This document shows positions 42,887 through 52,345 of a stretch of 64,000 nt of DNA, piece by piece (positions within the stretch are counted from its first letter, which is position 1; every line of letters starts with the position of its first letter). The DNA is from Lachnospiraceae bacterium (GTDB lineage: Bacteria; Bacillota; Clostridia; Lachnospirales; Lachnospiraceae). A program made the translations under genes and the position numbers. Below the pieces are notes generated by a model. It did not search any database. It saw only the letters and a list, made by a program, of their open reading frames with translations, and was not told the origin of the DNA. The stretch spans positions 19,404 through 83,403 of the forward strand of contig JAFRWN010000040.1 of NCBI GenBank assembly GCA_017437965.1, read 5' to 3'.

Positions 42887-44098
42887 TCAAATCTCCTGTT
42901 TATGATATTTACCAAAAACTATGACGTCATCGTCAACCGGATTTACATCCTTGTTCTGCATTCCTATATTAAGAAGTATTCCTACTACCATGAAGTTGGT
43001 CAGAAGTGAACTCAGACCATTACTCATAAACGGTAACGGAATTCCTGTGTTCGGCAGAAGTGAAAGAACAACGCCGATATTAACAAATGCCTGTATAGTT
43101 ATCATAACCGCTATTCCGGCAGCAATATATTTCCCGAGCTTATCCTTTGCCTCAAGTGCAATATGAAGGGAAATGAACAGAAAGGCAAGGAAAAGTATTA
43201 CAACAAGCATTGTACCAACAAATCCGAGCTCTTCTCCTACGGCGCTGAAAATGAAATCACTTTCAACGACCGGAACATAGTCAGTCAGTCTTTTGTCACC
43301 AGGTGCCGTGATCATTTTTCCGAATATTTTGCCGGCTTTTATTGCTGCTTTGGCATTGTTCTGCTGATACATAAGGTCCGGATAATCTTCAGGATGAAGC
43401 AGGGAAATAATTCTGTCCCTTTGCCATGGCTTCAAAAGTTTGCTTCCGAAATCCTGCTGTATATACCATATGAATGCTATTATGCCGGGAATGGTAATAC
43501 AAAGGAAAGGTATTACTATCTTAAGTGAAAGCCCGGCAATGAACAGCATGATCAGTATCGTAGCCATGATAACAATACTTGTCGAAAGATCCGGCTGCAT
43601 GAAAACAAGAAGTACAGGAACGGAACTTACAAGTGCGATCAGAGCAAGCGAAGAAACTTTGTTTATCTTGCCTTCCATAAACACGAAAAGCCTTGCCAGA
43701 CAAACAATTATTACTATTTTTGTGATCTCGGACGGCATTATGTCAAGACCGCCGTTGGGATTTCCTATATGTATCCATCTTCTTGCCTGGTCGACACTTT
43801 TACCATAAAGTTTCGGGCTCATGGATCTGTCAACAAACTTGCAGAAAAGCATCAGCAGGATATTGAAGATATAAAGCGGAATACAAAGCTTTCCTATCCA
43901 GTGGTAATCAAAAAGCGAAACTATAAGCAGGATGAAAAGACCTGCCGCAACACCAAGGAGCTGTTTCTTGAACATGGTCTGGTTCTGGTTAACAGTAAGG
44001 GATCTGAGAACTACAAGTCCGATGGAAGAAAGCATACATATGACGATCAGAAGTGAAAATCTGAAGTTTTTTATATTGTAACCTCTTTTTCTGAACAT
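42887..44098 (-). CDS. rodA: SEDS peptidoglycan polymerase RodA
   Basis: A 403-residue polytopic SEDS protein with about ten membrane helices (VVLRSLTVNQNQ near the start; PNTGIPLPFMSNGLSSLLTNF near the end). The catalytic Asp is expected in the loop FSAVGEELGFVG region. Because it directly follows mreBCD and a class B PBP2, it is called RodA rather than FtsW, i.e. side-wall glycan polymerisation. It starts one base after the mrdA stop with AGGAGATTAGG upstream. Confidence 0.92.
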   Translation of the reverse strand: MFRKRGYNIKNFRFSLLIVICMLSSIGLVVLRSLTVNQNQTMFKKQLLGVAAGLFILLIVSLFDYHWIGKLCIPLYIFNILLMLFCKFVDRSMSPKLYGKSVDQARRWIHIGNPNGGLDIMPSEITKIVIIVCLARLFVFMEGKINKVSSLALIALVSSVPVLLVFMQPDLSTSIVIMATILIMLFIAGLSLKIVIPFLCITIPGIIAFIWYIQQDFGSKLLKPWQRDRIISLLHPEDYPDLMYQQNNAKAAIKAGKIFGKMITAPGDKRLTDYVPVVESDFIFSAVGEELGFVGTMLVVILFLAFLFISLHIALEAKDKLGKYIAAGIAVMITIQAFVNIGVVLSLLPNTGIPLPFMSNGLSSLLTNFMVVGILLNIGMQNKDVNPVDDDVIVFGKYHKQEI

Positions 44099-44099
44099 C

Positions 44100-46970
44100 C
44101 TAATCTCCTATTTTCGTTCCGTCAGCTTCACCGGCATAAACCTTTCCTGTAAGAAGGTTCTCTTTATTGTTTCCGTTGAAATAAAAATCATAATATTCCT
44201 TAGCAACCTTTGCCGCATTAGACGAGGTATATCCGTTGGGAAGTACAACCGCAACAGCAATTTCGGGATTTTCATAAGGTGCATAGGAAATAAAAAGTGC
44301 ATTGTTGGGCTGCTTCAGGCTTACCTGCTGGGTTCCTGTCTTTCCGGCAACATGGACATTGAAGCCCTTGAAAACCGAAGGAAGTGAGTTGAGCACAACC
44401 TTTCTCATGCCGAGATGGACTGCATCCCATGAACTTTTTGCAACCTCATCAAGTTTATAATATACCGAGGGTTCCTGCTCATATACGATTACGCCTTCTT
44501 TTGATTTTACCTGGTCAATCAGAGTAAGGTTATAGCAGGTTCCGCTGTTGGCAATCGTACTGACATACCTTGCGATATGTACAGGCGCAAAATTATGATA
44601 ATAACCGATTGCAGTTCTTACCGCATCAGTATTTGATATTTCCGGCATTGATTCCTGTATTTCAACTCCGGAAAGGGAATTGAAACCAAATTTATCAGCA
44701 TATTTATGGATTACAGAAAGACCTCTGTCATCGCTGTAGTTTCCTCCTTTTGTGGAGAACCTGTATGCTGTTTCAAAGAAGAAATAGTTGCACGAATACA
44801 TTATAGCATCCGAAACATTGATATATCCATGCGAACGTGTACTCCAGCACGAAGGAGAAGGCGTGATCTTCTCAAACTTTACATCATCATGTATTGTAGT
44901 GCCGGTAGTTATTGTGCCTTCAGTAAGGGCTGCAATCGCAGTAAGCGGTTTGAAGGTAGAACCAGTAGAGGTTCTTGACTGAGTGGCGCGGCAAAGCATC
45001 GGATATGATTTGTCATCGGTCAGTTCCGAATAGTAATCATAATCAATGCTGTTGGTAAGCCGGTTGTTGTCATAGCTCGGATATGAACAAAGAGCCAATA
45101 CATCTCCTGAAAAAGGATCAGTGACTACCATCGACCCGCTGCACGGACGAAGTGCAAGCATTGCAGGTGTTATTTCAAGGTTATTTATTTTTCTTTTAAT
45201 GAATTCAAAGGTAGTAAGCCTGTAATTCGCGAGCAGGCTGTAGCTTTCCTTGTCTTCCTTTAAAACTCCCTGATCATAAAGGACAAGACAAAGATCCTTG
45301 GGCGAAATCTTACCATCCATTATCAGCATTTTATATATTTTTTTACCAAAGCCGTTATCATCAGGCAGTTTATCCATGATAAAACTGTAGATAATCTCAT
45401 AGAGCTCGGCAGTAGAATAATAACCATCTTCCATCTTAAGAACTGAAGTATCAACATTGCCGTTCTCTATGCAGTCATTTATAAATTTGGCCAAAGAAAT
45501 CTCACCTGCAAGATATTTCTTGAAGTGGTCGCTTTCGTTATCAACATTCTTGGTGATAATTCCCCAGTTGTTTCTGAGTGCAGAATAAATATAATCAAGT
45601 ATCTCCTGCATTTTTTCATCACACTCATTGTAGCTTAAAGTATTATCCTTCTTCAGTATTTCACCGAGCTTTTCAATCCATATGCCTTTTTCGGACACAA
45701 AGGGCTCATAGATATTTTTCTCGTTTTCCGTAAGCTCACGGGTGGAAAAATCAGAAATCTTAATTACATTGTTTTCAATCAGCGCAGCATATACATCATA
45801 GATAGGAACCGTAATATCATCTGCATTTGTGCCCATTGAACCATGACTCTGGGAATTAACAAGCTTGCTAAGAAGTATAGCAGCAATATTCTTCTCAAGA
45901 AGATAATAGCCTGCAATCTGGGATTCCCTGTCAATCGTAAGATAAAGATCATTACCGTCAACAGGCTCCTGGACTCTTACTTTTTCTACTATCTGACCAG
46001 AAGAATTGAGTGTTACTCTGACTTCCCCAAGGCTTCCCTGAAGATAATTGTCATAGGACTGTTCTACTCCTAATTTGCCGACCTTACTGTCAAGAGTATA
46101 ATTTGTATAGCCTTCCTTTTCAAATTCCGAAAGCTCAGCTTCGTTGATCGTTCCTATATAACCGATTATATGTGAAAAATAGATTGAATCGTTATAAATT
46201 CTTTTATAGGTCTTTTCTACCTCCACACAAGGGATGCTGCTAAGGTTTTCAAGCAGTACTATCCTGAACTCCTCACTTATGCCGGTAACCAGCTTAATCC
46301 TCTGATATGATGGATTATTGATATACAGCTGGTAACGGAATTTCATTATTTCAAGAGCTTCTTCAGTGGTATATTTATCATCGATACCAAACATTGAAGT
46401 GATCTTGTTACCTTTTTTCAGATATTCAAAAAGCTGGGTCGGATTTGTAGCCTTCTGTTCTTCGGTAAGATCATTTGCAGAAGGAAGTCCGAAACAATTC
46501 TTAAGAAAACGAAGCAGTGCATTGTCGCTTACGGTATAACGCAGTCGTCCTCTCCCGTCTAAGACAAGAGGAAAAGTAAATTCAGGCTCATAACCATATT
46601 CCTTAAGAAGCTTTGAAAGACCGAGCATCGCTTCATTTTTCTCAGCATTATTCTTGAGTGATGCGGAATTGATGAAATATAGATTATATTCCTGGGTATT
46701 ATATGCAAGCAGATTTCCGTTTTTGTCATAAATATTGCCTCTTGCAGGAAGGACATATTCGGTAACATATTTATATCCTGCTTCGGCATCATCTTTATTT
46801 ATCTTTTCAATCTGCTGCATTTCTGCTTCGGGATCCTTCTTTTCATTTACCACCTGAAGTTTGAACAGTCTGATAGCAACAAGCATGAAAAGAACGATCA
46901 TCACTATAAACACGATGACCGACCTTACAAGAATTGAATCTTTTGTTTTTTCTATCAGAGTGCTAAGCAT
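44100..46970 (-). CDS. mrdA: penicillin-binding protein 2 with a large insertion
   Basis: A 956-residue class B PBP, the transpeptidase partner of RodA. A membrane helix (16-38) is followed by the PBP dimer domain (to about 320), the transpeptidase active site Ser671-x-x-Lys674 in STGSTFKP, SCN at 726-728 and KTG at 877-879. About 240 residues (roughly 365-605) are inserted between the start of the transpeptidase domain (DLYLTIDRESQIAGYYLLE) and its resumption (RPCSGSMVVTDP), so the protein is some 250-300 residues longer than E. coli PBP2. The insert is helical and charged with no motif I recognise. The start overlaps the mreD stop by one base. Confidence 0.94.
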   Translation of the reverse strand: MLSTLIEKTKDSILVRSVIVFIVMIVLFMLVAIRLFKLQVVNEKKDPEAEMQQIEKINKDDAEAGYKYVTEYVLPARGNIYDKNGNLLAYNTQEYNLYFINSASLKNNAEKNEAMLGLSKLLKEYGYEPEFTFPLVLDGRGRLRYTVSDNALLRFLKNCFGLPSANDLTEEQKATNPTQLFEYLKKGNKITSMFGIDDKYTTEEALEIMKFRYQLYINNPSYQRIKLVTGISEEFRIVLLENLSSIPCVEVEKTYKRIYNDSIYFSHIIGYIGTINEAELSEFEKEGYTNYTLDSKVGKLGVEQSYDNYLQGSLGEVRVTLNSSGQIVEKVRVQEPVDGNDLYLTIDRESQIAGYYLLEKNIAAILLSKLVNSQSHGSMGTNADDITVPIYDVYAALIENNVIKISDFSTRELTENEKNIYEPFVSEKGIWIEKLGEILKKDNTLSYNECDEKMQEILDYIYSALRNNWGIITKNVDNESDHFKKYLAGEISLAKFINDCIENGNVDTSVLKMEDGYYSTAELYEIIYSFIMDKLPDDNGFGKKIYKMLIMDGKISPKDLCLVLYDQGVLKEDKESYSLLANYRLTTFEFIKRKINNLEITPAMLALRPCSGSMVVTDPFSGDVLALCSYPSYDNNRLTNSIDYDYYSELTDDKSYPMLCRATQSRTSTGSTFKPLTAIAALTEGTITTGTTIHDDVKFEKITPSPSCWSTRSHGYINVSDAIMYSCNYFFFETAYRFSTKGGNYSDDRGLSVIHKYADKFGFNSLSGVEIQESMPEISNTDAVRTAIGYYHNFAPVHIARYVSTIANSGTCYNLTLIDQVKSKEGVIVYEQEPSVYYKLDEVAKSSWDAVHLGMRKVVLNSLPSVFKGFNVHVAGKTGTQQVSLKQPNNALFISYAPYENPEIAVAVVLPNGYTSSNAAKVAKEYYDFYFNGNNKENLLTGKVYAGEADGTKIGD

Positions 46971-47476
46971 CAGTTGTCCTCTTCATCCTGAAGTAAGATG
47001 GATATATAAATATAATCAAGCAGCTTATAGACTATTACCGAAAGAAGTAAAGTATAGGCCACCTTTGGAATCATTATTCTCTTGAAATAATATGCAAGTG
47101 AAGTGTCTCCGTATATCAGACGGTTTACAATATAGCAGTAAAAAGAGAAAACAAATTCCGAAACCGTGATCACGGCAAGCGGCAAAATCAGGTCTGATTT
47201 GATATAGTAGGTTGCAAGAAATCCGCAGAAATAGCCTATGAACATATAGCACAGAGCATAAACTCCAAGAACCGAACCAAAGGTCAGATCAAGCATCAGT
47301 CCACAGGAAATTCCCACAAAAATACCTGCAACCTTGCCATTCTGATATGCAACTGCAAAAATCAGTATGATCAGCAGGTCGGGAATGATATTTCCAATGC
47401 TTAAATTCGTAAAAACCGTATGCTGAAGAAGAAAAAGGATTATCATTTCAACAGCATAGACTGCAACACTTAACAA
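46970..47476 (-). CDS. mreD: rod shape-determining protein MreD
   Basis: A 168-residue membrane protein with five or six helices (FLLQHTVFTNLSIGNIIPDLLIIL). MreD joins MreC and PBP2/RodA in the elongasome. The start is uncertain: the TTG at 47476 lacks a good ribosome site, and the ATG of the 11th codon would still leave an intact first helix. It lies between mreC and mrdA. Confidence 0.88.
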   Translation of the reverse strand: MLSVAVYAVEMIILFLLQHTVFTNLSIGNIIPDLLIILIFAVAYQNGKVAGIFVGISCGLMLDLTFGSVLGVYALCYMFIGYFCGFLATYYIKSDLILPLAVITVSEFVFSFYCYIVNRLIYGDTSLAYYFKRIMIPKVAYTLLLSVIVYKLLDYIYISILLQDEEDN

Positions 47477-47494
47477 TATTTCAAATATGTGTAC

Positions 47495-48346
47495 CTACCT
47501 GGTAACACTCTCCTTCATAGTAGTAATGACAAGTACCTTATCAAGCCTTCTGAAATCCACAACAGGTGTCAGGTAACCTTCCTTACTGAGCCCATCAGAG
47601 CTGACAGTAATGTTTGAAACGTAACCGATCAGTATGTCAGGCAGGAATTTGCTGCTCTGATTTGAAGTTATAACCTGATAATTGTTTGCTGCGGTACTGT
47701 TGATCGGGATTTCCCTTATCTGAATGTAGCCCTGATCAAAAAGCTTAAGGCTTCCGGATACGATACAGGAATCCGATGACTTAAGTATCGTTGCGCTGAC
47801 ATTGCTGTTGTTGTCAATGATACTTCGGACAAGGGAATAATTGTCATTTACCTGGTAAATAATACCAACCAACCCATTACCGGCGATGACATTCATGTCT
47901 TCCTTGATACCGTCCTTTGAGCCCTTGTCTATCGTAAAAGTCCTGTTGAAACCTGTGGTGTCGGAAGCGATTACGGTAGCGCCCACAGTTTCATATGAAG
48001 AATAGTTCTGGGACAGCTTGAACAGCGCCCTCAGATTTTCAAGCTCATATGAATCCGGAAGCAGCTCATCATATTTCTTCTTTAACTCGTCATATTCGGC
48101 CTGCAGATTTTCGTTCTGCTTCCTGAGTTCTTCCTTGGTTTTCATATCTTCCTTGAGATCTTCAAAACCGTTACCGATCACGGAAATTCCTTTTTCCATC
48201 GGTTTCATAAAGGATGCTACTTTTGACCTTACAGGGACAAAAAGATAATCAAATTTATATGAAAGAAGAATCAGGGCGATCAATATGACAGTAGCAAACA
48301 GAAGTATATATCTCGGTTCTAGTTTGTATCTGAATCTGCTTTTCAA
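47495..48346 (-). CDS. mreC: rod shape-determining protein MreC
   Basis: A 283-residue bitopic protein with a membrane helix (about 12-30), a coiled coil (about 65-100, KEELRKQNENLQAEYDELKK) and the paired beta-barrel MreC domain (GATVIASDTTGFNRTFTIDKGS, VIAGNGLVG). The start is TTG at 48346 with GGAAGG eight bases upstream, overlapping the mreB stop by four bases. Confidence 0.93.
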   Translation of the reverse strand: MKSRFRYKLEPRYILLFATVILIALILLSYKFDYLFVPVRSKVASFMKPMEKGISVIGNGFEDLKEDMKTKEELRKQNENLQAEYDELKKKYDELLPDSYELENLRALFKLSQNYSSYETVGATVIASDTTGFNRTFTIDKGSKDGIKEDMNVIAGNGLVGIIYQVNDNYSLVRSIIDNNSNVSATILKSSDSCIVSGSLKLFDQGYIQIREIPINSTAANNYQVITSNQSSKFLPDILIGYVSNITVSSDGLSKEGYLTPVVDFRRLDKVLVITTMKESVTR

Positions 48347-49326
48347 AGTATGAACCTTCCTTCTGCAACAGCCGCAAGTCCGTTAATTACCGAATCTGTC
48401 GGCTCAACTATTGTCTTTACTTTAAGTCCTGTGCCATCTTCGATCAGATCAGCAATACCGGGTATCTTGGATGTGCCACCGGTAATTACAAGACCGTTTT
48501 TGTATATGTCGGCAGAAATCTCCGGCGGAGTTCTTTCAAGAACGGACTTTATCGCTTCAACAAGAGGATTCATCTGTTCGATAACATAGTCACGGAACAC
48601 AGAAGAATCAATCTTACATTCCTTGGGGAGACCGCTAACGACATCTCTTCCATATATCTTGCATTCTTTTTCGGTATTGTCGAGTGCAACTGTCTTTCTT
48701 TTTGCACTCTCTGCAGTTTTAAGCCCGATAAGTATATTGAATTTACGTCTTATCGTATTGATAACAGCTTCATCAATATCATGACCACCGAACTTGAAAA
48801 GCCTGCTAAGTACCAGAGTTCCTGCACTTACAACAGAAATTTCCGTAGTTTCAGCACCTATATTTACTATCATAGTTCCTCTGGTATCATAAAAATCAAC
48901 ACCGCAGCCGATAGCATCAGCAACAGGTTTATCAATCATTATGATGCTTTTGGGTCTTATGAAGCTTCCGTCAATAATATCGTAGAAAGCCTTTTTTTCA
49001 ATATCTGTGATGTCAGCGGAAATTGCTATATAAATCTTTGCATTCTTGATCTTTCCGTATTCCTTTGAAAGATCAAGAAATACGCAGTTTATAAGTGACT
49101 GCATGCTGTCAATGCTTGCAATCACACCGTTCTTTAGCGGAAATGTCACTTCAATCTTATCCGGTGCTTTACCGAAGATTTCATAGGCATCATTTCCGAC
49201 GGCGATTACCCTTTTCTTGTTTTTCATCGCAAGGACAGTCTTCTGAAAATAAATAAGTCCGGCTCCCTTGCGGTAGATTTTTATACTATCGGTTCCGATA
49301 TCAATTGCAAATGCTCTCGAAGCCAC
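48343..49326 (-). CDS. mreB: rod shape-determining protein MreB
   Basis: A 327-residue actin-like ATPase that guides side-wall synthesis. Phosphate loops are seen in AFAIDIGTDSIKI and GTMIVNIGAETTEIS, and GLVITGGTSKIPGI binds adenosine. The start is GTG at 49326 after GGAGG. It is the first of mreB-mreC-mreD-mrdA-rodA and lies 12 bases after radC, the order seen in Bacillus and Clostridia. Confidence 0.95.
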   Translation of the reverse strand: MASRAFAIDIGTDSIKIYRKGAGLIYFQKTVLAMKNKKRVIAVGNDAYEIFGKAPDKIEVTFPLKNGVIASIDSMQSLINCVFLDLSKEYGKIKNAKIYIAISADITDIEKKAFYDIIDGSFIRPKSIIMIDKPVADAIGCGVDFYDTRGTMIVNIGAETTEISVVSAGTLVLSRLFKFGGHDIDEAVINTIRRKFNILIGLKTAESAKRKTVALDNTEKECKIYGRDVVSGLPKECKIDSSVFRDYVIEQMNPLVEAIKSVLERTPPEISADIYKNGLVITGGTSKIPGIADLIEDGTGLKVKTIVEPTDSVINGLAAVAEGRFIL

Positions 49327-49338
49327 TTTTTTCCTCCG

Positions 49339-50028
49339 TCAGTTTATATACCCGCGTTCTGCCATGCTGGTATATGTATTGTCTCCTATTATAATATGAT
49401 CAAGCAGTTTGATACCAAGTAAATCACCGGCTCTTTTTATACGTACGGTGGTGCTTACATCTTCGTTACTGGCAGTTGGGTCTCCGCTCGGATGATTATG
49501 AAGAAGTATGATATTTACTGCTTCATATTTCAGAGCCTCGAGAAAGATTTCCCTTGGCGCCAGAAGTGATGCATTGACGGTGCCGATGCTGATATCCTTT
49601 TCTTTTATCAGCTGGCCCTTGGTATCAAGAAACAACACTCTGCTTATTTCTACTTTTTTAGTTCGTAACTCCTGCATATAATAATCCGCAACAAAACCGG
49701 GATCCGTAAATTTTACGCCACCCGATCTTTGCATACGCCATATTCTTTTTGATAGTTCCATAATGCAGGATAACTGTATTGCTTTTACCTCTCCTATTCC
49801 TTCGTTTTTGGCAAATTCGGGAACGGTAAGTGAAAGTAGCCTTAAAAGACCCATTCCGTCATTGTTTTCGCCCAAAAGCTTTCTTGCTATATCAAGACAT
49901 GAGCTTTTTTTACTTCCGGACCGGATGAAGACAGATAAAAGCTCTGCATCCGTAAGATATTCCGGACCGTATTTCAGACATTTTTCATAGGGTCTTTCAT
50001 TAATGGTTATCTGGTTTTTAAGTGACAT
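49339..50028 (-). CDS. radC: RadC family JAB/MPN domain protein
   Basis: A 229-residue protein with helix-hairpin-helix DNA-binding features (about 20-90) and a JAMM metal site (His177, His179, Asp190 in LHNHPSGDPTASNED). Despite its name, a DNA repair role is not supported for the family; the activity is unknown. It precedes mreB as in Bacillus. A TGGTATTAT extended -10 near 50070 may start this cluster. Confidence 0.92.
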   Translation of the reverse strand: MSLKNQITINERPYEKCLKYGPEYLTDAELLSVFIRSGSKKSSCLDIARKLLGENNDGMGLLRLLSLTVPEFAKNEGIGEVKAIQLSCIMELSKRIWRMQRSGGVKFTDPGFVADYYMQELRTKKVEISRVLFLDTKGQLIKEKDISIGTVNASLLAPREIFLEALKYEAVNIILLHNHPSGDPTASNEDVSTTVRIKRAGDLLGIKLLDHIIIGDNTYTSMAERGYIN

Positions 50029-50100
50029 TTTTTACTCCATTCTCTCTCCGTGAAAAAACGTCAACTTATATAATACCATATTTTCGCCAAAATGTATACA

Positions 50101-51378
50101 CTACAACTCTATAATTTTTTTGTTTACAAGAGACTGTAAAGACATCATTATGCCGAATTTCGCATGATACCAGGTAAGACCGCCCTGGAAATATGCTGCA
50201 TAAGGCTCCTCAAGAGGTCCGTCTGCCGAAAGCTCGATTGAAGCTCCCTGAATGAAATTTCCTGCAGCCATTATTACATCGCTGTGGTAACCGGGCATCG
50301 GCCAGGGCTCGGGAACTACAAAGCTGTCAACCGGAGCCGCCTTCTGAATGCCTTCACAGAAAGCGATGAGTCCTTCCGGTTTACCGAAAACAACCGACTG
50401 AATGATGTCATATCTCGGCTCAGTAGCGCTCGGAACGCAGGAAAATCCAAGCTTTTCATATATGGCTGCTGCAAACATTGCGCCCTTAAGAGCTCCGGCA
50501 GTAACCGTCGGTGCAAGGAAAAGCCCCTGGTAAAGAGAGGTATTAACGTTAAGCGAAGCACCGACCTCCTTACCGAGACCCGGAGTCGTCAGCCTGTAGC
50601 CACACATTTCGACCAGATCTTCCCTGCCGCAGATATAGCCTCCGATGGGAGCAAGGCCGCCTCCCGGATTTTTGATAAGTGATCCAACAACAAGATCGGC
50701 ACCAACATCACCGGGTTCGATTTCTTCTACAAATTCTCCGTAGCAGTTGTCAACCATGCAGATGATATCATTTCTGATATTCTTGATGAAGGTAATCAAC
50801 TCTCCTATCTGTTCAACTGAAAATGTAGGTCTGGTCTGGTAGCCTTTTGAACGCTGTATGGTAACCATTTTTGTTTCCGGTTTTATGACTCTTGCAATGT
50901 TTTCGTAGTCAAAGCTTCCGTCTGGTAAAAGATCAACCTGGGCATATTTTATTCCGAATTCTGCAAGGCTTCCCTTGGATTCTTTGATCCCTATGATTCC
51001 TTCCAAAGTATCATAAGGCTTTCCGACAGGTGACAAGAGTTCATCACCAGGACGAAGTATTGCTGAAAGTGCGGTTGAAAGGGCATGTGTTCCACAGGTT
51101 ATCTGGGCTCTTACAAGTGCTGCTTCTGTATTGAACACAGAAGCATATACTTTTTCAAGTGTATCCCTTCCGATATCATTGTAACCATAACCTGTTGAAC
51201 CGTACATGCATGCCTCAGAAACATTATTGTCCTGCATGGCCTTAAGTACCTTCAACTGATTATATTCGGCAATCCTGTCAGCTTCTTTGAATCTTTCTTT
51301 AAGGCTTTCTTCAGCCTCTTCACAGAAGCTTACAACCTTTTCGGACAGCCCCATTTTTTCATACATCTTGTTATTCAT
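50101..51378 (-). CDS. methionine gamma-lyase family PLP protein (YnbB type)
   Basis: A 425-residue PLP enzyme of the group annotated as aluminium resistance or methionine gamma-lyase-like. The PLP lysine is in MVTIQRSKGYQTRP, and GYGYNDIGRDTLE near residue 65 is characteristic. The true substrate is not established. In Bacillus the homologue ynbB lies in the miaA-hfq region; here it directly precedes miaA and hfq is absent. Confidence 0.9.
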   Translation of the reverse strand: MNNKMYEKMGLSEKVVSFCEEAEESLKERFKEADRIAEYNQLKVLKAMQDNNVSEACMYGSTGYGYNDIGRDTLEKVYASVFNTEAALVRAQITCGTHALSTALSAILRPGDELLSPVGKPYDTLEGIIGIKESKGSLAEFGIKYAQVDLLPDGSFDYENIARVIKPETKMVTIQRSKGYQTRPTFSVEQIGELITFIKNIRNDIICMVDNCYGEFVEEIEPGDVGADLVVGSLIKNPGGGLAPIGGYICGREDLVEMCGYRLTTPGLGKEVGASLNVNTSLYQGLFLAPTVTAGALKGAMFAAAIYEKLGFSCVPSATEPRYDIIQSVVFGKPEGLIAFCEGIQKAAPVDSFVVPEPWPMPGYHSDVIMAAGNFIQGASIELSADGPLEEPYAAYFQGGLTWYHAKFGIMMSLQSLVNKKIIEL

Positions 51379-51400
51379 TATTACTCTCTTTCCAAAATAT

Positions 51401-52333
51401 TTATTTCAATATAGCATCTGATTCTTCAAGCATCTTTTCAAGTATGAGCTGATCATTTTCATAATCTTCTCTTGAAATCATCATCAGCTCTTTTTCATGC
51501 CTGAACCATGTGAGCTGGCGTTTGGCAAAGTGCCTTGTGTCCCTTTTCAGAATATATACTGCTTCATCAAGCGTATATTCTCCGGTAAGATATTTATAAA
51601 TTTCTTTATAGCCGAGCCCCTGCATTGACACGTAGCTAAGATCCAGTCCTCTATCCATGAGACCTTTTACCTCATCCACAAGTCCGGCCTCAAGCATTTT
51701 ATCTACTCTTCTGTCTATCCTGTCATAGATCTTATCACGCGAGTCAGAGAGGACAAAATACCTGAAATCATAGGGCGATTTTCTTTCCGACTGGGTTTTA
51801 TTATGCTCGGAAATTGGCATATGATGCAGTTCATAAAACTCAAGTGCCCTTATCACACGCTTTACATTGTTCTCATGAATGATCTCCGCGGAGACAGGAT
51901 CAATTTCTTTTAATCTTTCATGTAATGCATGTGAGCCAAGCCTTGTGCTTTCTTTGGTCAGCCTTTTCCGTATTTCATTGTCATCTTCTTCCGAAAACTC
52001 CACATCATAAAGCAGGGCCTGAATATAAAAGCCTGTTCCGCCGACCAGAACAGGTACTTTACCCCGGGAATATATGTCATTTACTGCTTTTTTTGCATAT
52101 TCGGCAAACAGTGAAACATTCCACTCATCCTCCGGCTCGATAATATCGATAAGATGATGTGGGATTCCGTCCATTTCGGACGGTTTGATCTTAGCAGTTC
52201 CGATGTCCATCGTCCTGTAAACCTGCATGGAATCCGCACTGATGATTTCACCATCTGCTTCATGCGCCAGCTTGATTGATAGCTCGGTTTTTCCGACTGC
52301 CGTAGGTCCCGACAGTATGATCAAAGGCTTCAT
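51401..52333 (-). CDS. miaA: tRNA dimethylallyltransferase
   Basis: A 310-residue enzyme that adds dimethylallyl to A37 of tRNAs reading UNN codons. It begins LIILSGPTAVGKTELSIKLA (P-loop), followed by SADSMQVYRTMDIGTAK and the conserved VGGTGFYIQALL. It lies 12 bases after mutL, a classical mutL-miaA order. Confidence 0.96.
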   Translation of the reverse strand: MKPLIILSGPTAVGKTELSIKLAHEADGEIISADSMQVYRTMDIGTAKIKPSEMDGIPHHLIDIIEPEDEWNVSLFAEYAKKAVNDIYSRGKVPVLVGGTGFYIQALLYDVEFSEEDDNEIRKRLTKESTRLGSHALHERLKEIDPVSAEIIHENNVKRVIRALEFYELHHMPISEHNKTQSERKSPYDFRYFVLSDSRDKIYDRIDRRVDKMLEAGLVDEVKGLMDRGLDLSYVSMQGLGYKEIYKYLTGEYTLDEAVYILKRDTRHFAKRQLTWFRHEKELMMISREDYENDQLILEKMLEESDAILK

Positions 52334-52345
52334 ATTCTCTCCGGA

